Source of the DNA: Pyropia haitanensis
Lineage: Eukaryota > Rhodophyta > Bangiophyceae > Bangiales > Bangiaceae
Direction of reading: 5' to 3'
Length of the DNA: 64,000 nt
Assembly: GCA_008729055.1 (NCBI GenBank)
Contig: SDUX01000002.1
Location: 186,001 to 250,000 of the forward strand
Under the pieces are notes generated by a model, which saw nothing but the letters and a program-made list of their open reading frames with translations, made no database searches and had not been told where the DNA came from. The translations under genes and the position numbers were made by a program. Below, piece after piece: positions 11,487 through 22,059 of this stretch (positions within the stretch are counted from its first letter, which is position 1; each line of letters begins with the position of its first letter).

Positions 11487-12100
11487 CAGCCGAGGCACCT
11501 CAAGACCTTGGCCGCGATGCTGTAATTGCCTTGGCCACCATACCTGGACGGGCGTATGGAACCGTGGTGTGGGACGCTCCGCACAGCTGGAAGGGTCCAG
11601 TCGACACGCGCGCCACGCCCAACGGTGGTCGGCAGCGTCGTCGACCGGTGGGAGGGAGGACGCCCCCGCGCTGCGTCAGCCGCTTTTGGAACCGGCGCAC
11701 GGTTTCATGCAAAGCTGCACCCTCTGGGGGTGCCAGAGTCTGTAGGATGGCCTCACCACCCCGGTGAGAGCTGATAGGTACAGGCCTGTGGGCGCAGAGT
11801 ATTACAGACAGCCCACGGTGCCGCGGGGGTCGACCGGCCCGCCAGGGCTTTTGGGGTCCCCGATCTGAGGATCACCGCCGCGCGCTCGTGCGGCAGTGCC
11901 AGGAGGTCCTCCCGGACCGGGAACCGTGCCAGGCACGCGTCGCGAGCGGCATCGGCTTGGCGGGTGGCGCCAGCCATCCCATCCCGTACGTGGTGGCTGG
12001 ACGCGCGCGGACGAGCGATTCAGGGCGAATTTTGCATCGGAGAGGGGGCCGCCTGCCTCGGCAGCGTCCACGATGGGATGCCGGACGGCGGCGGCGTGGG

Positions 12101-12110
12101 TATATATAAA
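12101..12110 (+). promoter_or_regulatory. TATA box of CHRD copy B
   Basis: TATATATAAA, 165 bp upstream of the ATG at 12275, followed by a C-rich leader ending in CCAGCCAAG before the start codon. Confidence 0.78.
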
Positions 12111-12274
12111 GGGCCGCGGCGGCTGCGGTCGCCGCTGGCACACGTCGCCCGTCATCCGCAAGACAGCCAACAGCCACCGCCTCGTCCCCGCTTCGTCGCC
12201 CTACTCTCCCGGTCGGCCGTGCCACCTCTGGTGCACCCCCCCCTGCCCGCTCCCACCCTCGCCAACCAGCCAAG

Positions 12275-13510
12275 ATGGCGTTTGCCAAGCTGGTCGCCGC
12301 GGCTACGGCCGCTGTGGCCATGGCTGCCGCCTCGGCGTCGACGGCAGCGGCGGCGCACGCGGGCAACTACATTGGCTACCTGTCGGGCCACCAGGTGGTC
12401 CCGCCCGTCAACGCGGCGGGCACGGGCACCGTCACGGGCGCGTACGACAGCGACAGCAGGATGCTGACGATCCGGTTTCACTTCCGCGGCCTCGCCGCGG
12501 GCGTCAAGTCGGTCGGCCTGTACGCCGCGTGGGCGGGCCGCAACGGCCACGAGCAGTTTAGTGTGACGTACGCGACCAAGTTTGGGGCGGGCCACAAGTC
12601 GGGGGAGGGCAAAGCGACGATGAAGCTGAGCGCGCGGCAGGTGGCGCTGCTGGAGGCGCGCGAGTTTTACCTGCTCGTCGGCTCGGAGCTGCGCGGCCAG
12701 CTGGTGCCGGCGGTGGCGGGCGCCAAGACCATGTCCGCGTCGCTGTCGTCGGCGTTTACCAACCCGCCGACGACGAGCACCGCGTTTGGGGGCATTGTGG
12801 TGGAGCTGCTGCCGACCGGCGCGATGGTCGTGACGGGCTCGTGGCAGGGGCTGTCGTCGCCGCTGGCGCTCAACCTGGCCAATGGCAACCACTTCCACGT
12901 GGGGCTGACGGGCACCAACGGGCAGCGGATCTTTGAGCTGCAGCCGACGCTGAGCGACAACAACACGACCGCGTATTACACGGCGGACAAGAACACGTAC
13001 ATGCCGACGGCCGAGTTCCTCGCCATGATGAAGGGCCGTGGCGTGTACATGGACGTGCACTCGGCCAAGCTGCCGACCGGGGAGCTCCGCGGGCAGGTGC
13101 TGTCGGCGGCGTCGTCGTCGGCCTACACCACCCTCCTGACGCCGGGGGCGGTCAACCCGCCAGTGTCTGGCTCGGACGCGACTGGCGGCCTGTCGGTCGA
13201 GTACTTCCACCCCAACACGATGGCCGTGACGGGCTCGTTTGCCAAGTTGTCGGCCGAGGTGGCGGTGGACCTGGCGATGGGCACCCACCTGCACCGCGGC
13301 CCGGCTGACGGCGCGGGCCCCCGCTTCCAGGAGCTGGTCGCCGACAAGTCGGACGAAAACACCGCCGGCGACTTTATGCTGTCGCACAACACGTTCCGCC
13401 TCAACTCGACGCTCGTCGAGGCGCTGCGGATGGGGATGGCGTACAGCGACATCCACTCGCAGGCGTTCCGTGGCGGGGAGCTGCGTGGCCAGCTGGCGTC
13501 GGTGGTCTAA
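12275..13510 (+). CDS. Secreted triple-CHRD-domain protein, copy B
   Basis: Encodes the same 411-residue protein as copy A: a signal peptide and three CHRD domains, each closing with an (S/G)ELRGQ motif. The only coding difference I found is a synonymous leucine codon (CTG here at 13190, TTG in copy A). The start is fixed by the TATA box at 12101-12110 and the absence of an upstream in-frame ATG in the leader. After the stop the sequence becomes T-rich (GTTGTTTTTTGTTATTTTTG), a likely 3' processing region. Two equal gene copies with intact promoters suggest that both are expressed, which would double the dosage of an abundant extracellular protein; this is inference. Confidence 0.9.
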   Translation: MAFAKLVAAATAAVAMAAASASTAAAAHAGNYIGYLSGHQVVPPVNAAGTGTVTGAYDSDSRMLTIRFHFRGLAAGVKSVGLYAAWAGRNGHEQFSVTYATKFGAGHKSGEGKATMKLSARQVALLEAREFYLLVGSELRGQLVPAVAGAKTMSASLSSAFTNPPTTSTAFGGIVVELLPTGAMVVTGSWQGLSSPLALNLANGNHFHVGLTGTNGQRIFELQPTLSDNNTTAYYTADKNTYMPTAEFLAMMKGRGVYMDVHSAKLPTGELRGQVLSAASSSAYTTLLTPGAVNPPVSGSDATGGLSVEYFHPNTMAVTGSFAKLSAEVAVDLAMGTHLHRGPADGAGPRFQELVADKSDENTAGDFMLSHNTFRLNSTLVEALRMGMAYSDIHSQAFRGGELRGQLASVV

Positions 13511-13945
13511 GCGACCGCCGACGGGTGTCTGATTGCTGGTTGAGCTCCGTTGTTTTTTGTTATTTTTGTCTTGCCTGTTTGTTCATTGATTGTACTGTAC
13601 ATTCCTTGTGACTGGCGTGGCATCGCCATGTATGGTGAGCGTCAGTACGACGAGCGCTGTTAACATGTCCGTTTAAAACCCTACGTGTTGCTTGTTGTTT
13701 TTTTTCATTTTTTGTCCATGACAGTGACAGTGCCGCGCCACTGGCAGTACCTTGTGTCGGCTGTGGAAAGTCACGTGCAACGTGCCTCGCATGTCGAGTG
13801 GCTGCTGGTCTGAACGTGTTCCACACGGACAGTCACACAGCCCGTTATGGCGCCAATGACGGCGGCGCGGGCTGGAGTGCCCCCGGGGCGGCAGCCATCC
13901 CGCACACCTCGGCCCCCCCGCCACCAACACCCCCCTCCCCCCCTG
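13511..13945. other. 3' flank of CHRD copy B
   Basis: T-rich 3' region up to the end of the inverted arm near 13820, then about 125 bp of ordinary GC-rich spacer with C-runs before the next candidate ATG. No gene seen. Confidence 0.5.
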
Positions 13946-14433
13946 ATGTCTAAAGCCGAGGGCGCCCTGTGGCGGTTCTGTCCCCGCCCCTTCCGCCGGA
14001 TGGACTACTACGTTGCCATGGCCGGGGTGCTGGGCGGGGTGTGAGCGGTCGCGCGGCCGGCGGTGGTGCTCGCCGCTGGCAGTGGCGGGGGCGGGGGTAC
14101 GGGGGGCGGGCTGGTGGTGGGGAGGAGCCCGCCTCGGTCTTTTGTGCGTCTTTCCCCACCGTGCGGGCGGGTCGGGGGTGTGGGGGGGGGGGGGGAGGGG
14201 GGGCTGGGGTTGAGGATGCCACTGGCGGCTCGGCCTGATGGGCCACTCCGCTGGGGCAGCTGGCCGTTGCCGCTGCCGCGTTGCCCTCCGCGGCGGCGTT
14301 TTTGTGGGTGGCCCAGTGGAGCTGGCTGCTGTGCGTGCCGGCCATGGCCATCAACGTGGTGGGGCACGCGCTGTTCCCGCGGGTGGGCGGCGCAGGTGGG
14401 GGGGGGTGGGGGGGCCGGAGGTGCGAGCGGTAG
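13946..14433 (+). CDS. Candidate small membrane protein, two exons
   Basis: Weakly supported. Exon 1 (13946-14038) reads MSKAEGALWRFCPRPFRRMD followed by YYVAMAGVLGG and meets a donor GTGTGAGC; reading on would hit a stop at once. A matching acceptor, GGGGCAG, ends at 14259 and opens exon 2 in the same phase: LAVAAAALPSAAAFLWVAQW, then SWLLCVPAMAINVVGHALFPRVG, with a stop at 14431-14433. The joined product would be about 88 residues with one or two hydrophobic helices after a basic N-terminus, as in small mitochondrial or plastid membrane proteins. I do not recognise the family. A G-run just before the stop could also hide a further donor or a frame error, so the C-terminus is uncertain. Confidence 0.35.
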
Positions 14434-14559
14434 TGGACGCGGGCGCGGGCCCGGCCGTGGCCGACCGCCGCCTCGCCACCCCCGCCAGCCGCGTCACCGC
14501 CTCGGCCGCCGCCGCCCGCGTCGCCGCCGAGGGCGCGGCGCCGGTGGCGGCGGGGGAGG

Positions 14560-14937
14560 AGGGCGCCGCGCCCGCCCCCCCCCGCCACTCCCCGCCGCCC
14601 CCCGCCGCCGCCCAGAGGCGGCAGCACCATGGCGAGCAGGTCGCGGCGTCCCGCCGCGACTCCCCCCCTCGTCGCCGCCTCCCTCGCCAGCGCTGGCCGC
14701 GCTGCCACCCCGTACGCCCCCGCGAGACTCCCGGCCGGGAGGCCCGCTGCGGCCTCGGCGGCGACGGGGGGGGCGGTGCCGGCGGCAAAGACGGCGGCGG
14801 TGGTGGAAAGGGCAACGTCGAGGGCGGCGGGGGCGGGGCGGCGGGGGGAGGCTGGCAATGGCCGCTAGGGCGGCGGCGATGTGGGGGGCGGCGACGACTG
14901 CGGTGACGACGACCGCTTGCGGGGGGCCCACCGCCAT
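14560..14937 (-). CDS. Candidate Ala-rich hydrophobic protein with one frame break
   Basis: Very tentative. From ATG 14937 the minus strand reads MAVGPPQAVVVTAVVAAPHI and a further hydrophobic stretch. After a C-rich stretch near 14830 the protein-like reading continues in another frame (ALDVALSTTAAVFAAGTAPP, then GLPAGSLAGAYGVAARPALA and RDLLAMVLPPLGG). Two or three short hydrophobic segments would result. The frame change could be a homopolymer error, a tiny intron or a sign that this is not coding. The end is arbitrary. Confidence 0.2.
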
Positions 14938-15400
14938 ACTACTCACTTCCCATGGCGGTGCCCAGGGAACCCGCCGTCTCGCCCTTCCATTGCAAGCTCG
15001 AGCCAAGACAAGCGCGGTGGCCGCCAGCGCCAGGCACCGGAACTGCATCGCTGCCGCCGGTGACGCAGGGCATCCACCTCCCTCCTCTCCATCTGCCTGC
15101 CTCCTCTCGATGACTGTTGTAGTGACTCACTGTAGTGACCACAGAGACTACCAAGGACCGCTTTCGTTGGTGAGAGCAAGGGCCGATTGGAAGGGGCGAC
15201 GGCCAGAGTGGTGGCTGAGTAGACAAGAGGTGCTCCCACCAATCTATGGTGTTTTCACAAAGCCGCTGTCAATCATGCAGTGCTCGAGACTTTTCTGTAG
15301 GTGTAAATCAAGGACGCGAACTTTGTGAGCTCGTGTCCCTCTCGTTGATTGGACTTCCCAACAAAGTGCTCTCCGCTTTCCGCGCCCTAATTCGGGGCTG
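14938..15400. other. Spacer upstream of prolyl oligopeptidase
   Basis: Mixed-composition sequence with less homopolymer than elsewhere. It probably contains the promoter of the downstream peptidase gene, but no clear TATA box. No gene seen. Confidence 0.4.
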
Positions 15401-15640
15401 ATGACGGTGCCGCCATCGTGCGCAAGACTGTCAGCGACGCGACCGTCACGCCACCGCGCCCGGTGCGGATCACACCTTGCACACCCCCCCTTCCCCGCTC
15501 TCCCCTCATCTGCCACGACGTCGCTGTGCGTGCAGCTACTCCGCTGCGGCGCGCGTCGCGGCGTGCTGAGGAGCCTGGCCTTGGGCGCCGCTGCGCCGCG
15601 GCCGTTTGTGTACCGCCTGGGGGCCACTGCCGCGTCCATC

Positions 15641-18181
15641 ATGGGCGACGCCGGCCGTCGCTTTGAGTACCCCCCCGCCGTCAAGGGGGACGTCGTCGAC
15701 GTGCACCATGGGGAGAAGGTGGCGGACCCGTACCGGTGGTTGGAAGATCCGGACGCGGCGGAGACCAAGGCGTGGGTGACGGCGCAGAACAAGGTGACCC
15801 GCCGCTACCTCGATGAGGCGGCGGGGGACGTGCGGTCGCGGGCGCTGGACCGCCTCAAGGAGACGTTCACGTACGACAAGTGGGGTACCCCTTTCCGCCG
15901 CGGTGACCACTTTTATGTCTGGATGCAGCGGGGCCTCCAGAACCAGTACATCCTGTACCAGCTGCGGGGTGGGCTTGACGCGGACGAGGCGGACATGCGG
16001 GTGCTCATTGACCCCAACCGCCTGGCCGAGGATGGCACGTCCAGCGTGGGCCAGATGGCCTTTTCGCATGACGGCCGCTACGTCGCGTACGGGGTCAACG
16101 AGGCGGGCTCCGACTGGGCTACCATCTACGTCACCGACACTGAGACGGGGGAGCGGCTGGACCAGGACGTGCTCAAGTGGGCCAAGTTTTACAGCCTTGC
16201 CTGGCGTCATGACGGCAGCGGCTTTTACTACTGCCGCTTTGATGCGCCGGTGCTCGCCGAGGGCGCCACGGCCGGCACGGAGACGTCAGTTGTGCGGGGT
16301 CAGCGGCTGATGTTCCATGTGCTCAGGACGCCCCAGGCGGAGGACTGTGTGGTGCATGCTGAGCCGGACCACCCGAAGCGGCTGTTTGGGGTGGTCATCT
16401 CTGATGATGGGCGCTACCTCTTCCGCTCGACTGCCGAGGACTGCGCGCCCGTCAACATGATGCACTATGCGGACCTGACGTCGCCACCGCCCTCTGGGGG
16501 GCCGGGGGCCGTGACCTGGGTGCCACTGGTGACCACCCTTGACGCCAGCTTCTCGTACATTGCCAATGATGGGCCACGGGTGTTGCTCGAAACGAACCTA
16601 GACGCGCCCCGCTGCCGGGTGGTGTCGCTGGATCTGTCCACACCCGGGCTTACTGGCGGGCCGGCCGCCTCGCTGCCGCTCAAGGAGCTCATCCCGCAGC
16701 ATCCCGTAGACGTGTTGTCGTCTGTGGACGCTGTCAATGGGATGGAGGGTGGACAGCTGGTGCTCGTGTATCGTCGTGACGTGCACGACGTGCTGTCGGT
16801 GCACTCGATGGCCTCGGGAGAGCGGTTGGTGGAGATCCCGACACCCGCAGCGGGGTGCGTGTCCGTTGCGGCGCGCCGACGGGACGACTTCTTTCTCTTC
16901 AAGTTTGTGTCGTTCCTGTATCCTGGCTCCATCTTCCACGTGGACGTGCCGTTCTTGCTGGGTGACCGCGCGTCGCCGTCGGGATTGCCATCCAGTGGCA
17001 CCGACGCCGGTGGCGCTGTTGTGCTGCCCGGCCTGCGGCTGTGGCGCGAGATGACCGTGCCGGGCTTTGATGCCGCTGCCTATCAGACGGAGCAGGTCTT
17101 TTACCCGTCCAAGGACGGCACCAAGATCCCCGCGTTTATTGTGCGGCGTCGCGCAGACGCGGGCGGGGTGTCCCCTCCAGAGGAGACACCGTGCTTGCTG
17201 TACGGTTACGGCGGGTTTATGATCTCGATCATGCCGTACTTTTCCACGTCCTGGCTGATGTGGTTCCAGTGCTTCCGTGGAGTCCTGGTGATTGCCAACA
17301 TCCGAGGTGGCTCAGAGGTACGTGACGACGGCCACGTGCTCTTCGTGCTTCTGTTCTCGTTTGTGCGACTGATGTTCTTGCCCCTTTTGGTTCCACATGT
17401 GTGGTCACCGCCTTTTTCGGTTGCGCGCTCCTGTCGATCTATTTCTGACTTTTTCTCCCACCGCGTTGTGCTGCTTTTGCTCCTCTGTGTGTTTTTTGAT
17501 GCGTTTGTGTTTTCCTGTCTCTTGCCCGCTCCCGTGTCTCGTTGACAGTACGGCACGGAGTGGCATGAGGCGGGGATCCTCACGCGCAAGCAAACTGTGT
17601 TTGACGATTTTGCGGCCGCCGCTGAGTACCTGACAACGCCTCCCACGGCGATTACGGTGCCGTCCAAGCTGGCGATCATGGGCGGCTCGAACGGGGGCCT
17701 GCTCGTGGGCGCGTCCATCAACCAGCGACCCGGCCTGTTTGGTGCCGCTGTCGCACAGGTGGGCGTCCACGATATGCTGCGCTTTGCATCCTTCACGATC
17801 GGTTCCGCGTGGGCTTCGGACTATGGGGACGTCACCGTCGCCGAACACTACGCCGCCCTCCGCGCGTACTCGCCAGTGCACAACGTGCGGGACCCGGATG
17901 CGTCGGGGGTGCCCTACCCGGCGACGCTGCTGACCACGGGCGACCACGACGACCGGGTGTGCCCGGCGCACAGCCTCAAGTTCGCGGCCGCGCTGCAGGC
18001 GCAGGCGGGGGCATCGAACACCCAGGTAGCATCGGGCCGCCCGCTGCTCATCCGCATTGACACGAACGCGGGGCATGGGGCGGGGAAGAGCACGGAGAAG
18101 GCACTGGAGGAGACGGCGGACACCTACACGTTCCTGTCGCGCTCCCTCGGGGCCCCGTTCCATCCCCCCTCGTCTGCCTGA
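15641..18181 (+). CDS. Prolyl oligopeptidase, S9A family
   Basis: Serine peptidase that cleaves short peptides after proline, normally cytosolic. From ATG 15641 (MGDAGRRFEYPP) the product is 769 residues, slightly above the roughly 710-730 usual for the family. The N-terminus matches the family pattern (DPYRWLEDPDAAETKAWVTA), followed by the beta-propeller region. The catalytic triad lies in the C-terminal hydrolase domain: Ser about 606 in GGSNGGLL, Asp about 694 in DHDDRV and His about 735 in AGHGAGKS, with spacing close to that of known enzymes. One intron, 17318-17548 (GTACGT...GACAG), joins RGGSE to YGTEWHEAG. An in-frame ATG at 15401 would add 80 Arg/Ala-rich residues that could be an organelle transit peptide, so the mature location is open. 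The gene converges on the NMNAT gene. Confidence 0.93.
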
Positions 18182-18559
18182 CCGACCTTTTTGTACTCGC
18201 CCCAAGCACACTTTTGAACTCATCCCGAGGGAGGATGAGCAAGGCTGCCGGAGGGTGAAGGTGGCGGCAGCAGCCCCGCATGGGGCAGCTCCGTCTGACT
18301 CTTTGGGATGCAACCCGTACGTTACGCCGCGCCTGCGGGCCGGCTGCCAGCCCGGCCGCGCTCGCCAAGTAAACCATGTCGCCCACCCGTTCTCGTACGC
18401 CCGCCGCATCGTGACGGTCCCACCGCCTGGTGAACCTGCGTGCCCGGCGGTCGCTCGCCGCGCCGCCAGCCGCTGGACGCGGCGGGCGGCGGCGGCCGCC
18501 GCCGCCGCCGCGGCCGCCGCGCGCGGCCGCCGCGCGTCGGGCGCGTGCCGCCGCGGGCG
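18182..18559. other. Spacer between the convergent peptidase and NMNAT genes
   Basis: 378 bp containing both 3' ends. GC-rich (GCC)n stretches near 18480-18600 adjoin the NMNAT stop. No other feature seen. Confidence 0.45.
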
Positions 18560-19843
18560 TCAGGCCGCCCCCGCCGCCGCCGCGGCGGCCGCCGCGTCCG
18601 CCCCCCCGTACAGCCGGTGCGCGGCAATGTACGCGGCGACGGCCGGGTGCAGCAGCCCCGCCGGCGGCGGCACGCCAGCGCGGAGAGCCGCCCTGTGGGG
18701 GGGGGTCGCCGCCGGGTGGGAGGCCGCCGCACGCCCGCGGTGGGCGGCAGACCGCCCCGCCGTGGCCGGGGATACGGAGCGAACCGGAGCGGGATGCCGG
18801 CAGGGGCTGGTCAGACGGGCCGGCCGGGTCAAGGGGGGGGGGCGCCGCCGCCGGCGGCGTGCGACCACCACCACCACGGCCACCCACGGCGGGGCGGGGC
18901 GGCGCGCCCGCCCACCCGCGGGCGCCGACGCGCACGGCGCAGGGCACGCCACCGGGTCGCCCACGGAACCGCCGGCCGCCACCCCCGCCGCCCACCGCTG
19001 TGGGCGCACCCGCCCGCTCACCAGCGGTGGCCACGGGCGGTGGCCCCACCCCGGGTGCTCCCCCCTCCCCCCCGCCCCCTCCCTTGAGTGCCAGCACGGC
19101 ACCCGGCTCGCGTCGCGTCACTCCCCCCCCCCCCCCCCCCCCCCCCCACCCCGCACGATACGTACCGGACCGCCGACGAGGAGCCGCCCACCGGCGGCGC
19201 CGCCGCCAGCCACACCACCCGCCCCGCGTGGCGGCCGAGCGGCGGCCGCCGCAGCAGCCGCGCGACCGTCTCGGCGTCGGCGGGCCGGCCGACGGTGCCG
19301 CCGCCGGCGTCGGCTCGGCGCGGCGGACCGCCCGCCGCGGGGCGGGGGTGCACCGCCACCGTGGCGGTGCGGAGGAGGCGGTCGACCTGTGGCGGCCGGC
19401 AGGGTGGGTGTTGGAGCGTCCGACAGGGGGGGGCGGGGGGGGGGGGGGGGAAGGGGGGGGAAGACACCGCCGTCCACACCGACGCCGCTCAGTTCCACAG
19501 GCACAGGCAGCCCACACCGCGGGTCAGCGACGCGCCAAAAGCGGCGCACGCCGGCCGGCGGGCGGCGATGGCGACCACCCCCCCACCCGCCCCGCCCGCC
19601 ACCAGCTGGTCGCCCCGCGCACGCGCCGGCTGCCAGCGGCCGCCCACGCACCTGCCCACGCCGCCGTACGCCCCCCCCCCCCCCCCCCCCCAAACACACG
19701 GGCAGCCTGGCGCCCCCCACCCCCCGCCGCCCGCCCACCCCCCCTCCCCCCCCACCCCCAACGCACATTCGCGGGCGGCCACTTGGACGCGTCCACAAAG
19801 TCCACAAACACGTCCACGCCAACGACCGCGACGGGCGCCACGG

Positions 19844-19875
<32 letters not shown>

Positions 19876-20620
19876 GGCCGCCTGGTGTGCAAGAACCCCC
19901 TCCGCCCGCCCCACAATGCCCGCGACCGCGTCGGCGGTCGGCAGCCGCCGGCGGCCGGCCGCCTCGACGCCGTCGACGGCGAGCCACGGCACCGCCGTGG
20001 CGGCGGCGGTGGCCATGGCCAGCCGGTGGGTGGCGGCGGCAGACGCCGCGGACGCCGCTTTGGACGCGAGATACCCGTCCGAGGCGGGGGAGAGGACCGC
20101 CGCCGCGACCGCGCGGCCGGCGGCGGTGAAGTGGTCGCGCGCGTGCGCTGCGGCACGGCGGCGGCAGAACGGATGGCCATACGGGGCGCCCCTCACCAGA
20201 GAGCGAGGGCAAAGATGGACGGAAAACAGGGCCAGCACGGAACGCGGGAAACGGACGGTGAGTCGGCATGCCGCGGCGGTCACGCCCGCCAGACCCCCAG
20301 CCGCAGCGGGCCGCGCCCACACCAACCGCCGGCAGGCAGCCACACACTGCCCCCAACAAGAAAGGGCCATACCAACAGACCAACCTCCCAGCACACACAG
20401 CCGCCGCACCCCCCCGTCACGCACCCAACATGGCCACGTGCGCGGTGGTGACGGGCGAAAAGGAGCCGGCGGCGATGAGGAGGACGGGCGGCCCGCCCGC
20501 CGGCGCCGCGGGGCGGGTGGGCGGCGATGCCAGGGCGGCACGCAAGGACGCCACCGCCGCCGCCTCTGCGGCCTCAGGGGAGAGCGCAACCGGGGCGGGT
20601 GGCGGGTCAGGGTCGTCCAT
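18560..20620 (-). CDS. Nicotinamide-nucleotide adenylyltransferase (NMNAT), multi-exon
   Basis: Makes NAD from NMN and ATP. Exons I assembled on the minus strand: 20620-20425, 20147-19767, 19386-19166 and 18692-18560, with phases that agree at every junction. Exon 1 carries the nucleotidyltransferase signature LLIAAGSFSPVTTAHVAML; exon 2 gives AHARDHFTAAGR, VLSPASDGY and THRLAMA; then VVGVDVFVDFVDASKWPPAN joins VDRLLRTATVAVHPR; the late motif GGSSSAVR joins AALRAG and LLHPAVAAYIAAHRLYGG at the C-terminus. All follow eukaryotic NMNAT in order. Donors include GTGCGT and GTACGT. Total is about 309 residues, normal for the family. One oddity: within the second block the frame slips by one base at a 26-nt C run (plus 19849-19874), so it is an assembly error, real slippage or an unseen intron. 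An upstream in-frame start at 20722 is not conserved. Confidence 0.85.
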
Positions 20621-21110
20621 GGCGTCGCTGTGGCGGGCGGAGAGGGGCCGGCCGGCCGTAGCCAGGATGCAGCGCAGGGGTTGGTGGGAGGCGGGCGCTT
20701 CGTATGGCCAGCGGATGACCACGACACGAGCCAGGTGGCCTGATCTGGGAAGATGGTGGAATTGATCGTACTACGGGAACGAAGACGACACCCACACTAT
20801 CCGAGTGGAAACTGTGCCTCATCGAAATTCAATGCTCGATCAGGTTTCGTACCAAATAGTTTCCGGGGAAACACCGCTGCCAATCAACTCGGCAACAGTG
20901 GAGGAGGGAGCCGCTGCCTCCACTTGCCGCCAGCGATGTCAGCGGAGCGGATGCGGGCGCCAAGTCCTCGCCGAGCCTGCCTGCCGCACCTCCGAGGTAC
21001 GACTGCGCACGCCGCTCTGTGTCGACGACGCTGATCAGTTCACCACTGCTCGTCGGCCTCCGACCTTACTCTTTGGGCTGCGCCTACGGCACGCGCTCAT
21101 TGTCCCTCCC
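20621..21110. promoter_or_regulatory. Divergent promoter region between NMNAT and the SRPBCC gene
   Basis: About 490 bp between two start codons on opposite strands. The middle (20750-21010) is distinctly less GC-rich and non-repetitive, unlike most of the window, as expected for a shared regulatory region. No TATA box as clear as those of the CHRD genes was found. A plus-strand frame through 20805 is open but has no conserved content. Confidence 0.4.
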
Positions 21111-21673
21111 ATGGCAGTGCGGTCTTTGCCCCCACCCGGGGCCGCCGCCACCTTTGTGGCGCCCTGGCCCGCCGCGGCCGCCCGCCACGCCGCCGCGAGC
21201 GGCGGCACCGCCGCCCGGCGCCCCCCCCCCCCCTTCCCCTCTCTTCTTCCCTCCACGGGTGGCGGCGGCTGGGGGTGGCCGCCCCGGCCGGCACGTGCGC
21301 CCCCACCCCCCCCCCCCCCCGGCTGCCTGGTGGCCCGCCGTCGGGCGTGGCCGCCCCCCCACGCCCGTCGCGGCGGCGGCGGCGGCCGGCCCCCCGCCGG
21401 CCCCCCCCGCGGGCCCGACCACCCGCGTGGTCGTGTCGGTGGACATCCCCGCCGCCCTCCCCGCCGTTGCCGCGTCCTTCCGCGACCTCTCCCGCATGCC
21501 CGCCTGGTCCGCGTGCCTCACCTCCGTCGTCCGCGACGCGGCCGACCCGGCCGTGACGACCTGGTCGTTTGCGTGGCGGGGCGTCAAGCTCAGCTGGCGT
21601 GCCGTCGACGCGCCGGGGACGGTCGTGCCGCCCGAGCGGGGGGGCGCCGCCGCGGTGGGCGGCGGCGCGTCGG

Positions 21674-21713
<40 letters not shown>

Positions 21714-22059
21714 GGCGGCGGAGGAGGAGGAGGAGGACGACGACGGGCGGCCGATTGTGTGGACGGCTACGAGCGGGGTGCGCCACACGGGGGAGGTGAC
21801 GTTTGCGGACGTGACGGCGGCGAGCGGGTCCCGGGGGGGGGGGGGGGCGGGGGGGGTGATGACCCGCCTGACCATGGTCGTCGACGCGCAGCTGGGGGGC
21901 ATCCTCGCGGCGGTCGTGTCGTCCACGTCGGCGGGGAGCTGGATTGAGGGCGCCATCGCCGCGGACCTTGCCCGCTTCCGCGCGTACGTGCTGCGGACGC
22001 AGCGGCGACGGCGGCTGGCACGGGCGGCCGCGGCGAGGGGCGGCCAGGCGTCGCCCTGA
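21111..22059 (+). CDS. SRPBCC / polyketide cyclase-dehydrase-like protein, probably plastid-targeted
   Basis: The conserved domain lies at 21420-22059 and reads TTRVVVSVDIPAALPAVAAS, FRDLSRMPAW, WSFAWRGVKLSWRAVD, GEVTFADV, then GGILAAVVSS and IAADLARFRAYVL. This is the START-like fold of plant and cyanobacterial cyclase/dehydrase lipid-binding proteins. An Ala- and Asp/Glu-rich insertion (21670-21750) splits it. The only ATG upstream is at 21111 (MAVRSLPPPGAAATFVAPWP), which resembles a transit peptide but lies in another frame; a C13 run at 21221-21233 is the likely place of the one-base discrepancy. In the domain's own frame no ATG occurs before the domain. The ligand is unknown. Domain assignment is firm and the N-terminus is not. 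Confidence 0.75.

Larger units (their letters stand above)
11487..13820 (-). repeat. Right arm of a 2.3-kb inverted duplication
   Basis: Mirror copy of 8007-10338; see the left arm for the alignment. It includes the promoter, the complete CHRD gene and about 300 bp past its stop. Confidence 0.93.

Noticed and set aside
8007..13820. Inverted arms as a transposon with terminal inverted repeats
   Set aside because: Arms contain a complete cellular gene with promoter, are far longer than terminal repeats, and no transposase or target-site duplication was seen.
21019..21110. Upstream extension of the SRPBCC frame beginning MSTTLISS
   Set aside because: It begins with GTG, not ATG, and is not expected to start translation in a nuclear gene.
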